Source of the DNA: Actinomycetales bacterium
GTDB lineage: Bacteria > Actinomycetota > Actinomycetes > Actinomycetales > Dermatophilaceae
Length of the DNA stretch: 64,000 nucleotides
Direction: 5' to 3'
NCBI GenBank assembly: GCA_016710385.1
Contig: JADJVX010000018.1
Span: forward strand, 802,435-866,434
Numbering within the stretch: position 1 is the stretch's first letter; each line of letters starts with the position of its first letter. Below, one piece after another: positions 53,344 to 63,700 of this stretch. Made by a program: the position numbers and the translations under genes. The notes under the pieces were generated by a model. That model saw only the letters and a program-made list of their open reading frames with translations. It was not told the DNA's origin and searched no databases.

Positions 53344-56300
53344 GTGCCTGACCAGGCCAAGACCGGCGACCCGATGGGGGCTTTCGGGCCTAACGAGTGG
53401 CTCGTCGACGAGCTCTACGAGCAATACCTGCAAGACCGCAACTCAGTCGACCAGGCGTGGTGGGAGTTCTTCGCCGACTACAAGGCCAAGTATGGCTCCA
53501 CCACTGCGCGGCCGTCTGCCGCGGCCGCCCCGGCTCCTGCGCCAGCTCCCTCCGCCCCGGCTCCTGTTGCGGCCGCTCCCGCCCCGGCTGTTGCGCCAGC
53601 TGCCCCCGCCCCGGCCCAGCCCGTCGCGGCCGCACCCCCGAGGACCGCTGTGCCTGCCCCGACGCCTGTCACGGCGGCTCCCGCCGAGCCGGCAGTGCGC
53701 CCGGCCGCCAAGCCCGGCGCCCCGGCGCTGGCCCCGACCCCCCGTGACATCCCCACTCCCGCTGCGCCGCCACCGCCGAGCGAAAGCCAGACCCGCCCGC
53801 TGCGCGGCCCTGCCGCCCGGGTGGTCGCCAACATGCAGGCATCCTTGGACGTGCCCACCGCCACCTCGGTGCGCTCGGTGCCGGCAAAGCTGCTCATCGA
53901 CAACCGCGTCGTCATCAACAACCATCTGGCCCGCTCGCGCGGCGGCAAGGTGTCCTTCACGCACATCATCGGCTACGCCCTGGTCAAGGCCCTGGGCATC
54001 CTGCCGGCGATGAACCAGTCCTATGCCGAACTCGACGGCAAGCCACTCGTCGTCGAGCCGGCCCACGTCAACCTCGGCCTGGCGATCGATCTGGCCAAGC
54101 CCGACGGCACTCGCCAGTTGCTCGTCCCCTCGATCAAGTCCGCCGAGACGATGGACTTCGTGGCCTTCTGGACGGCATACGAGGACATGGTCAAAAAGGC
54201 GCGCAACGGCAAGCTCGCCGTCGAGGACTTCGCCGGGACGACGATCTCGCTGACCAACCCCGGCACCATCGGCACCGTCCACTCGGTACCGCGCCTCATG
54301 CAGGGTCAGGGCGCGATCATCGGTGTCGGCGCAATGGAATACCCCGCCGAGTGGCAGGGGGCGTCCAACGACACCCTCAACCGCAATGCGGTGAGCAAGA
54401 TCCTTACGCTCACCTCGACCTACGACCATCGCATCATCCAGGGCGCCCAATCCGGGGACTTCCTGCGGATCGTCCACCGTTTGCTGCTCGGCGAGGACGG
54501 GTTCTACGACGAGATCTTCGCCTCGCTGCGTATCCCCCTACGAGCCGGTGCGCTGGGTGCAGGACATCTCCGCGAGCCACGACGACGACATCAACAAGGT
54601 CGCCCGGGTCCAGGAGCTCATCCACGCCTACCGGGTCCGCGGCCACCTCATGGCCGACACCGACCCGCTCGAATACCGCCAGCGGCGCCACCCCGATCTC
54701 GACGTCACCTCGCACGGCCTCACCCCTGTGGGACCTCGACCGGCACTTCGCCACCGGCGGTTTCGGCGGTGCGCCATTCCTCAAGCTGCGCCAGATCCTC
54801 GGTATCCTGCGCGACTCGTACTGCCGCACCGTGGGCATCGAGTACATGCACATCCAGGACCCAGAAGAGCGCCAGTGGATCCAGGACCAGGTCGAGGGCG
54901 GCCACCCCAAACCCAGCCGTGACGAGCAGATGCGCATCCTGCGGCGGCTCAACGCCGCAGAGGCGTTCGAGACCTTCCTGCAGACCAAGTTCGTCGGGCA
55001 GAAGCGCTTCTCTCCTCGAGGGTGGCGAATCCGCCATCGCGCTGCTGGACCGCATCCTGTCCCGCGCCGCCGAAGAGCGCCTCGACGAGGTCTGCGTCGG
55101 GATGCCCCACCGCGGTCGACTCAACGTCCTGGCCAACATCGCCGGCAAGTCCTATGGGCAGATCTTCCGGGAGTTCGAGGGCAAGCAGGACCCCACGTCG
55201 GTGCAGGGCTCCGGTGACGTGAAATATCACCTCGGCACCGAGGGCACCTTCACCAGCGAGGGCGGCTCGCAGACCCGGGTTTACCTCGCGGCCAACCCCT
55301 CCCACCTGGAGGCGGTCGACCCGGTGCTCACCGGCATCGTCCGCGCCAAGCAGGACCGACTCAACCTGGGTGGCGAGGCCTTCACGGTGCTGCCGATCCT
55401 CATGCACGGGGATGCGGCGTTCGCCGGCCAGGGCGTCGTGGCCGAGACACTGCAGCAGTCGCAGCTGCGCGGTTACCGCACCGGCGGCACCATCCACATC
55501 ATCGTCAACAACCAGGTGGGCTTCACCACCGCGCCGTCGTCCTCGCGTTCGTCGGTCTACTCCACCGACGTCGCGCGGATGATTCAGGCACCGATCTTCC
55601 ACGTCAACGGTGACGACCCCGAAGCGGTCGTGCGAGTGGCCGAGCTGGCCTTCGAGTTCCGCCAGCGCTTCCACAAGGACGTCGTCGTCGACATGATCTG
55701 CTACCGGCGCCGCGGCCACAACGAGGGCGACGACCCGTCGATGACGCAGCCGCTGATGTACAACCTCATCGAGGCCAAGCGTTCGGTCCGCAAGCTCTAC
55801 ACCGAGTCGCTCATCGGCCGGGGGGATATCTCGGTCGAAGACGCCGAAGCCGCGTTGCGCGACTACCAGCAGCAGTTGGAGCGGGTCTTCCTGGAGACGC
55901 GCGAGGCGACGACCCACGCCGCCGCGAGCGATGCCGGCAAGAGCCACGGCCTGGAGAAGCCAACGGCACAGGTGCAGGACGACGCCAGTCGACACCGCGA
56001 CCCTTACCACACGGGCATCTCCCAAGAGATGCTGCTGCACCTGGGCGACGCCTGGGGCAAGGCTCCGGCGGGCTTCACGGTCCACCCCAAACTCAAGGCC
56101 CTGCTCGACCGGCGCGTGGCGATGGTGCGGGAAGGCGGGATCGACTGGGGCATGGGCGAATTGCTCGCGTTCGGCTCACTGCTCATGGAGCAGACGCCGG
56201 TGCGGCTCACCGGTCAGGACAGCCGCCGCGGCACCTTCGTGCAGCGTCATGCCGTCCTCATCGATAAGCACAGCGCCGAGGACTGGACCCCCTACCTCCA

Positions 56301-57173
56301 CCTCTCGCCGGACCAGGCAAAGTTCTGGGTCTACGACTCGTTGCTGTCCGAATACGCCGGGATGGGTTTCGAGTACGGCTACTCCGTCGAGCGACCCGAC
56401 GCCCTCGTGCTCTGGGAGGCGCAGTTCGGTGACTTCGCCAACGGCGCCCAGACGATCGTCGACGAGTTCATCTCCTCCTCCGAGCAGAAGTGGGGTCAGC
56501 GCTCGTCGGTCGTGCTGCTGCTCCCCACGGCTACGAAGGACAAGGACCGGACCACTCCTCGGCGCGCATCGAGCGCTACCTGCAGCTGTGGGCCCAGGAC
56601 AACATGACGATCGCCTACCCCTCGACGCCGGCCTCGCACTTCCACCTGCTGCGTCGCCAGGCCTACGCCCGGCCGCGTCGCCCGCTCATCGTCTTCACCC
56701 CGAAGTCGATGCTGCGCCTCAAGGCCGCGTCATCGATGCCCGAGGAGTTCACGACGGGGGGCTTCCGGCCGGTCCTGCCGGACCCGGCCACTCTCGACAG
56801 CCAGGCGGTGACCCGGGTCATCCTCTGCTCGGGCAAGGTGGTGTGGGAACTCGAGGCCGCTCGCGCCAAGCGCGGGGACACCCAGACGGTGATCCTGCGC
56901 GTCGAGCAACTGGCGCCGATCCCGGCGCAGGAGATCGCGGCCGCCTTGCGCGCCTATCCCAACGCCGAGATCGTCTGGGTGCAGGACGAGCCGCAGAACC
57001 AGGGCGCCTGGCCGTTCATGGCACTCAACCTCCCCGAGTTGCTCGCCGCCCAGGGCGAGACCCGGGGGTTGCGGGTCGTGTGCCGGGCCGCGTCCGCCTC
57101 CCCGGCCACCGGCTCGCACAAAAAGCACGAGATCGAGCAGGCCGACCTGCTCGAGCGCGCTTTCGCCCGCTGA
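53344..57173 (+). CDS. kgd: Multifunctional 2-oxoglutarate dehydrogenase/decarboxylase (KGD); four frameshifts in this sequence
   Basis: Fused E2o-E1o enzyme of the TCA cycle, about 1275 residues after repair. Order: E1 N-terminal segment (LVDELYEQYLQDRNSVDQAWWEFF), a 100-residue Ala/Pro linker, an E2-like acyltransferase core ending TYDHRIIQGAQSGDFL, then the E1 domains with GMPHRGRLNVLANIAGK, the thiamine-diphosphate region HGDAAFAGQGVVAETLQ...VNNQVGFTT, and a C-terminus from GYEGQGPDHSSARIERYL to the stop at 57171. The GTG start has GAGG upstream. The frame changes near 54530 (extra C in a C run), 54727 (extra C), 55013 (extra base) and 56530 (missing C). Each repair restores the expected protein, so these look like sequence errors. 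Confidence 0.92.
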
Positions 57174-57188
57174 CCCACCACGCACAAG

Positions 57189-57238
57189 CAGGTATGCCGT
57201 GCGGCTCACCCACCCGGGTGGACCGCACGGCATACCTG
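57189..57238 (+). terminator. Terminator after kgd, inverted pair of the GTATGCCGTGCGG word
   Basis: Perfect 16-bp stem (CAGGTATGCCGTGCGG and complement) enclosing an 18-base loop that has its own CACCCGGGTG palindrome; 15 bases beyond the kgd stop. Confidence 0.78.
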
Positions 57239-57244
57239 TCGCGA

Positions 57245-57250
57245 TAACCT
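57245..57250 (+). promoter_or_regulatory. -10 box of a likely leaderless DUF6104 transcript
   Basis: TAACCT ends seven bases before the GTG at 57258, and the spacer CCGAAGC contains no ribosome site. Confidence 0.42.
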
Positions 57251-57257
57251 CCGAAGC

Positions 57258-57504
57258 GTGTACTTCACTGATCGAGGCATCCGAGGAGTTGGCCGGCCGC
57301 CGCGGCCAGGACGTGATGGGCATGGAGCGGCTCGCCGACGCGCTGCGGACCTTCGTCGATGAGCACCCGGAGTTCGAGACCGCCATCGATCGGCTGGCCA
57401 CCTGGCTGGCGCGGCTCGACGACGATGAGGCCTGGCACGCGGGCGACGATGACGGCGAGTTCGACGAGCGCGACCCGCTCGACGAGCCTCACGAGAAGGA
57501 GTGA
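57258..57504 (+). CDS. DUF6104 small acidic protein, one frameshift in this sequence
   Basis: About 81 residues after repair. VYFTDRGI at the GTG start and, in the next frame, EELAGRRGQDVMGMERLADALRTFVDEHPEFETAIDRLATWLARLDDDE join if one C of ATCC near 57286 is removed; together they match the DUF6104 family of actinobacteria (start YFTDRGIEEL, end ATWLARLDD). Function unknown. Highly acidic C-terminus. AAGGAG at its end serves the next gene. Confidence 0.75.
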
Positions 57505-57506
57505 CG

Positions 57507-58203
57507 GTGGATTCCCACGCAGCGGGCGCGGGACCGGCCTGGCCCAGTGCCACGGACGGCAACCTCGGTCCGGAGTTCACCCCAGCGCCTCCTTCAGCAT
57601 CGACGAGGACGGCCGGCGCGACGTGGGCTTGTGCTTCGTCGGCGATTCATTCACCGCCGGTTACGGCGATCCCAAGGCGTTGGGCTGGGTCGGTCGCGTC
57701 GTCCACCGCAGCCAGCACGCGGACCTCGACCTCACGGCATACAACCTCGGCGTGCGCGGGCAGGACTCCGGTGACGTCGTGGCGCGCTGGCGCGCGGAGT
57801 GTATGCCGCGCTGGTCCGAGCGCCACGAACGGCGGCTGGTCGTCTCGGTGGGCCACAACGACATCTGGCACGGGCTGTCGACGGCCCGCTCACGGCTCAA
57901 CCTCGCCAACGTCATCGACGAGGCCACCTCGAGCGGGATCAGCCCGTTCGTCGTCGTCGGCGTGCCCCAGCCGCCGACCCGGAGCTCAACGAGCGGATCC
58001 GCGTGCTCGTCCAGGCCCAGTCCGACGTGTGCTCACGGCGAGGGGTGCCGTATGTCGACTGTTTCGCTCCCCTCGTCGGCCACGACCAGTGGCAGACCGA
58101 TCTCGCGACCGGCGACGGCGTGCACCCAGGCCAGGCAGGCTACGGGTTGCTCGCGTGGCTGGTCCTGCACGGCGGCTGGGGCGCCTGGCTGCAGGTCAGC
58201 TGA
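57507..58203 (+). CDS. SGNH/GDSL hydrolase, two frameshifts in this sequence
   Basis: Esterase/lipase-fold hydrolase, about 230 residues. Block I GLCFVGDSFTAGYGDPKALGWVG with the nucleophilic Ser, block III SVGHNDIWHGL with the oxyanion Asn, and block V GDGVHPGQAGYGLLA with catalytic Asp and His are all present, but in two frames that join near 57966 (one C missing in a C run). The first about 28 codons lie in a third frame from the GTG at 57507 (AAGGAG upstream) and join near 57590; alternatively the true start lies near 57600. No signal peptide, so cytoplasmic. Substrate unknown. Convergent and slightly overlapping with the next gene. Confidence 0.78.
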
Positions 58204-58632
58204 GCTCACCGTCATCGGCGCGTTCGGCTGCGGCTGAGTCCTGTGCGGCGGCCGTGGCCTCGGCGCCGGCCGTGACGGCAGCCCAGATCGACGCGACGAT
58301 GGCCAGGCTCAGGGCAGCGCAGATGAGGTACTGACGGGATTCCCACATGCCCCACGCCACCGGGATGAGCAGCACGTGCCAGACCACCGTGGGGTGCCGG
58401 GCCAACCGGAGGTGCCCAGCCAGAGCTTGGCCAGCAACGCCGCCCCCCGCCGCGAACAGCAAGACGAGGACGCCCTCGGTGAACACTCGCATCGGATCGT
58501 CCAACCCGCCACCGGCCAGTCGCACCAGGGCGTAGACCCCGAAGACCCCATGACCAAGGCCTCGACCGCACAGATGAGCGCCGCGGTGCGCCGGGCGGTG
58601 CTGGGCGAAGCTGATGATGAGGCTGACGTCAC
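58196..58632 (-). CDS. Small polytopic membrane protein, one frameshift in this sequence
   Basis: About 145 residues with four hydrophobic helices after repair: TARRTAALICAVEALVMG, then VFGVYALVRLAGG, FTEGVLVLLFAAGGGVAG, VVWHVLLIPVAWGMW, and YLICAALSLAIVASIWAAV, with an acidic tail. The frame changes near 58543, where one G of a G run is missing. GTG start at 58632. Actinobacteria carry many such short integral membrane proteins; no function is known. Confidence 0.62.
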
Positions 58633-58639
58633 GCCCGCG

Positions 58640-58645
58640 ATCCTA
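58640..58645 (-). promoter_or_regulatory. -10 box of a likely leaderless transcript (small membrane protein)
   Basis: On the minus strand TAGGAT ends seven bases before the GTG at 58632. Confidence 0.42.
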
Positions 58646-58962
58646 CGTCCCGCCCGCGACGGGGCGTATCGTCACCCCGGGTCACCGGCGATCCCCGGGT
58701 TTGATCGGCTCGGGAACAAACGTGATGCATGTCCCGTTGCCTTGGCGTGCCCGCATGGGCCAATATAGGACGGTTGGCCTCCGAAGGACGCGAGTGCCAG
58801 GTGAGCGCCACATATGAGTCTGCGTTGGGGTGGGTTGTGATGGATCGCGCACGGCCGCAGTATCGGTATCAGGACACGTCATCGGCACGACCGGCTTCAC
58901 CTCCGGCTAAGAGCCGGGCCTTGCCCACTGACGCACGACCTCGAACAAGGAGCACGATCCTC
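58646..58962. other. Gene-free control region upstream of whiB
   Basis: About 315 bases without a convincing gene. It holds a TTGCCT...TATAGG pair around 58737-58770 that could be a sigma-70-type promoter, a small hairpin (CCGGCT/AGCCGG, 58903-58917), and AAGGAGC just before the whiB ATG, so whiB would have a long leader. Regulator sites were looked for, but no clean CRP-type palindrome was found. Confidence 0.45.
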
Positions 58963-59210
58963 ATGGACTGGCGCGACCGCGCTGCCTGCCTCGATGAAGA
59001 CCCGGAGCTGTTCTTCCCGATCGGGAACACCGGCCCGGCGCTGCTTCAGATCGAGGAAGCCAGGCGGTCTGCCGTCGCTGCGAGGTCATCGACACCTGCC
59101 TCAAGTGGGCCTTGGAGTCCGGCAAGACGCCGGAGTGTGGGGGTGGCCTCTCTGAAGACGAGCGCCGTGCGCTGAAGCGTCGCAACGCGCGAGCGCGCCG
59201 AGCCGGCTGA
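58963..59210 (+). CDS. whiB1: WhiB-family iron-sulfur regulator (WhiB1-like), several indels in this sequence
   Basis: About 83 residues after repair. MDWRDRAACLDEDPELFFPIG carries the first cluster Cys (residue 9). VCRRCEVIDTC gives three more, LKWALESGK follows, then (V)WGGLSEDERRALKRRNARARRAG with the G-(V/I)-W-G-G turn and basic DNA-binding tail. Three indels break the frame: one A missing near 59055 (EEA-K-AVC), one G missing near 59125, one G extra near 59139. Spacing and wording match the WhiB1 class that binds a [4Fe-4S] cluster and the major sigma factor and responds to nitric oxide. Confidence 0.85.
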
Positions 59211-59227
59211 CCTCACTGATCGTCATC

Positions 59228-59264
59228 GCGCCGTTTGGCCTCCTACGCGGAGGGCAAACGGCGC
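59228..59264. terminator. Convergent terminator between whiB and pdtaS
   Basis: Stem GCGCCGTTTG/CAAACGGCGC continuing through one G-G mismatch to CCTCC/GGAGG, loop TACGC. It includes the stop codon of the minus-strand kinase gene. Confidence 0.62.
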
Positions 59265-60730
59265 AGTCGTGCGGTGAACTTCACGACCGTGCCCTCTGGC
59301 TGGGGCTGGACCAACTGATCTTCCCGCGCAGATCCTGCACGAGCGACTGGACGATCTGGGTGCCCAATCCCGACCCGGCGATCGTTCTCCGGTCGGGAGC
59401 TTCCCGCCGGGTAGCCCCGCTCCGTCGTCACTGACGGTAACCGTGAGCACGTCGTCGCCATCCCGGCTCGGCTTGCGCCGGGGCATCAACGCGGACCGTG
59501 CCCCCGGTGCCGCCCCCCCATGCTCGACGGCGTTCTGGACCAGCTCACTGACGATCATCGCCAGCGCTGTGGCATCCTCCGCGCGGACCCGTCCGAAGGA
59601 CCCCACCCGGGCCGCGTCGACGGTGCCGCTGTGCGTGGTGACCTCCACGACAGCGCGAACCGCTCGGTCGGCGACCTCGTCGAACTCCACCGTCTCGTCC
59701 AGCCCACGGCTGAGGTGTCTCGTGGACCAACGCGATGGTGCCCACTCGGCGGACCGCTTCGGCCAGCGCCGCTCGGCCCTGGCCGTCGGGCATCCGCCGC
59801 GCCTGAGGCGCAACAGCGCCGCCACGGACTGCAGGTTGTTCTTGACCCGGTGATGGATCTCGCGGATCGTCGCGTCCTTGGTCATCAACTCCCTGCTCGC
59901 GGCGCCGCAATTCGCTGATGTCGCGCACGAGAAGGATCGCCGACCCGCTGTCCCAGCTCGGTGAGTGGGATGGCCCGCATCGAGATCCACCGCCCCAGCG
60001 TTGCTCACCTGGTGCGCCGGCTGGCGCCCGGTGAGCACGAGCGGCATCCCTCGTCGACCGGCGAGGTGTCGCGCAGCACCGAGGTGACGACCTGCGCGAG
60101 CGAGGCGCCGAGGATCTCGCCGAGATGGCCGATTCGGTGCAGAGCCGACACGGCGTTCGGGCTGGCGTAGCTGATCTGCCCATCGACATCCAACCGGATC
60201 ACGCCGTCACCGACCCGCGGTGCCCGCGACGCAGCCCTGTCGGGGCACCCAGGTGCGGGAAGTCGCCGGTGGAGACCATGCGCAGCAGCGAGTCGGCGGT
60301 CGCGAGATAGGTCAGCTCCAGCCGGCTGGGGTGCGCATCATCGCCAGATTTGTATGCCGGGTGATGACGGCCAGCACCCGACCGTTGCGGACCACGGGGA
60401 TGGACTCCTCGCGCACCGGCTGGTCCTCGACCACTCGGTATCTCGATCGCGCAGCACCCGCTGGGGTGACGCAAATTTCTGAAGATCTTGGCTCTTCCGG
60501 ACCAGAAAGCCCGGACACGACCTGGTCCTTACGGCACTTTTTTTTTTGGTCTCGCCGGTCGTCGGCCGCACATGGGCCGGCACGCCAGACTCGACGTCAC
60601 TACGCACCCAGAGAACGAGGTCGGCAAAGGACAGGTCGGAGACCAGCTGCCAGTCCGACACGACGAGTCGGACCTCAGTCCTCCTCGGGCCGGGTGAGTG
60701 TTTCGGCAGCTCGCGGACGAGTCCTGAAGG
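59243..60730 (-). CDS. pdtaS: PdtaS-type two-component sensor histidine kinase, many indels in this sequence
   Basis: Soluble kinase of the HWE/HisKA_2 class, recognisable only by joining frames. Order on the minus strand: VVSDWQLVSDLSFADLVLWV (N-terminal GAF-like sensor), REESIPVVRNGRVLAVITRHTN, SRLELTYLATADSLLRMVS, a PAS part with GVIRLDVDGQISYASPNAV, the phosphoacceptor TKDATIREIHHRVKNNLQS (around 59840-59885), and the ATP-binding N box MIVSELVQNAVEHG. The C-terminus ends VKFTARLRRLPSA at the stop 59245-59243. The start is not certain; conserved sequence begins near 60720. PdtaS signals to the RNA-binding response regulator PdtaR, which is not in the window. Confidence 0.78.
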
Positions 60731-60757
60731 GGTCGGCTCTGCCAGAGCCTGCCGTGC

Positions 60758-63700
60758 CTACACTTGCCGGGACCGACGCATAGCCGGCCCCACCAACCAA
60801 CCACCAGTCGCAGAGCTGCACGAACGCTCAAGAGCGTCTCGCAGCGCCACCGACAATGCGGCGATGTTGGGGCTCTCCAACCGCAGGATGGCCCGCAACC
60901 CCGAGCGAGCCCGGTCCCGCCTCGGCATTTAGCCGCTGGTCCACTCCCCGAACCGGGTCCAGCATCTGCTGCTCGGATTATCGTCGCCAGCACTGCACGC
61001 GTGATGCCGTCGAGCACGGCATACAGGTCATCACGCAAAGCGCTCACAAAGAAACAGGCGTCCTTTTAGCGGTTCTTCCGCGGCAGCTGGACACCCGGAA
61101 GAGCATGTCGTCGATACCGAAGCGCTCGGAGGCGTGGTAGTAGACCCGCAGGAATTGTCCTCAATGGGCGTGGCGGGTCGTGCGCGATCAGGACGATATC
61201 CAACAACGAGAAGACATCCACAGCACACCGCCGCTCGCAGGGCGAGCGCCTCTGGAATGCCACCGTCGACTTGGCTCCCTTGGCGCGGCGCTCGAGCCGG
61301 CGCCGTTCCGATCCCACGGCTGCACCGGTAACCCCACCCGGCATACTGCGCGATCGGCTCCTGGAAGAGCGCGATCTCGACGCAACATCAGCAACTGCCA
61401 GACCAGGTGAGAGGAACCACTGGAAGCCCGGTCGCAGGAGGCGCAATTCAAGGTAGAGGGGTCCCTGGGCGCGTCGGTCGTCACCCGGTTGTCCAGCGAC
61501 TCGACCGCCGCCGAGAGGGTCGGCCCAGCCCGGGAGACCCCCGGTGATGACCAGGGGCGCGCGTGATCTGGGCGGGGTCGAGCCCCGTCTCTGCCTCGGC
61601 CGCCCGGAAGGCGAAGGTCAGCCCGCACCGGGTTGACCAGCTTGTTGACCCACGGCGTTGGTGTGATCTCCGCGGACGCAACGGGTGCTTGTCGAGTCCG
61701 CGCCAGAGGTGTTTCCGCTGGATGCGGGTCGGGAAGTACTCCGCCAACGTCCCCTCGAACCACGGGTCGTCCGGCACGGGTCGAGGCCAGGATCTTGGCC
61801 TTGGGGGTCGAGCTTGGTATGGGCGACGACCACGGCCAGCTCAGGCGGAGCAGCCCCTGCCGATGGAACAGCCGGCCACCGATCTCGGCATCGCTGGGAA
61901 GGAACCCAGGCCCCGGTCGAGGTCGGCGTGGACTCCAGGTGGTCGATGAGTCGCTGGAGCACCGGCGCCATCCTTAGGCCTGGGCGCGGGCGTTGCCCAG
62001 CAGGACATTCTGCTCATGTGTAAAGATTGCGCACGCAGCACCGATGGGGCGACCTCGTCGGTCATCGACGCGAGCACCGGGCGTCGCGCTGCTTGACGGA
62101 TGATGGCGCGCGCACGAAAGAGCGGGTCCGAGCGGAATCTTGATGTTCACCTCGTGGTCGGTGGCGTTGACGCCGGCGGAATCGTCGATGGCGTCGGTGC
62201 TGAGTCGAACACCCGCGATGGCGTCGGCGATGCGCACCAGCCGTGACAAGGCGAGGTTGGCGCCCTCGCCGACGACCTGGGCGCGCAACTGGACCGCCGT
62301 GCCGACGGACCATCATCATTGGCGCGGTCGCCAACCTCGACAGCGCCCTCGTACTCGGCCTTGACGTAGGTGCCGATGCCACCGGAACCAGAGAAGGTCC
62401 ACGTGGGGCCTGGAGGACGGCCTTGAATGTCCCGGCCGGGGTCACTCGTCGTGCCGTCCGGCAGCCGAGCACCGAGCGCCTCGGGGGTGGTAGCCACGGA
62501 CTTGTGGCCGAGCGGGCGAAGACGCCGCCGCCGGCCCGAGACGAGCCCGGGGCGTAGTCCGCCAGGCCGAGCGCTCGAGCTGGCCAGCCGCCGCTGTTCG
62601 GCGTGCGAACGTCGCCGGGTCGGGATGCGGGTCGATGAAGACGTGACGGTGGTCGAACGCCGCGATGAGTTTTCCGGATGCCGGAGCGGCAGCGTGCCGT
62701 TGCCGAAGACGTCACCACCATGTCCGCGTCGCCGACGACGCCGACGTCCGTAGCGGCTGCGTGATCGCGTCGCGCCCCATCTCGCGGAAGGGGCGCTTGA
62801 CCGACTCCCAGGCGCCGCGGGCCGTGATGCCCAGCTCTCTGTGGTCATAGCCGACCGACCCACCTGACGCGAAGGCGTTGTCGAGCCAGAAGCCACGTCC
62901 TGAGCCACGGCGTTGGCGATGTCCAGAGAAGGTCGCGGTGTCCTTAGTGGCTGCGACGACGAGGTAGGAGTCGTCACCGTCGCGCGCACCATCTGCCGGG
63001 GCACGATGCCGTCGCCGACCCGATTGTCGGTGAGGTCGATGAGGTCCGAGGTGACCACGTGGTAGGCAGCACTGGCCTCGGCCAGCAAGGCGTCACGACC
63101 GTCGGCGAGTCGGGCAGGGCACGGGCACGAAGGCGCCCTTTGAGCCGACGGGCACGATGATGGCGTTCTTGACCACGCTGGGCCTTTGAATGGCGATGAC
63201 CTCGGTACGGGAAGTCCCCCCGCCGGTCCCCCCACCGCAGCCCGCCCCGCGCACCTTGGAGCGAAGCGCATGTGGACGCCCTCGACCCGAGACTGTAGAC
63301 CCAGCTCCCGAACACCGGCCGAGGGGCCGGTAGGTCGATGCACTACCGTCGAGCGGGCAGCGAGAAAGTTCGGCTTGGGGCCCCGGATGCGTCGCAATTT
63401 CGGTGGTAGCTGGTGGCGCAGCGCGGCGTTGATGACCGTGAGCAGCGAGCGGATGATGCGGCTGTGGTCGAGCGGAGCTCAATTTCGACGAGGGCGTTTC
63501 TGCGGATCCGCTGGATGACCGCTCGGCAGCTCTCGGCGCGACGGTACCGGCCAGGCCGGCATACTGGCTGGGGTCGGAAGCGGGTCTCGAAAAGGTTCAC
63601 GAGCATGCGGGCAATGCGGTGCTGGCGACCAGCGCTCGTTTCGACGTAATCCTGAGAGAAGGTGGCCTGGCCGGCGCAGGCTTCGCCAGCCTGCAGGATG

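Noticed and set aside
55931..57247. Plus-strand frame of 438 codons across the end of kgd
   Set aside because: Alternate frame of kgd; the true C-terminus of the enzyme is read in a different frame ending at 57173.
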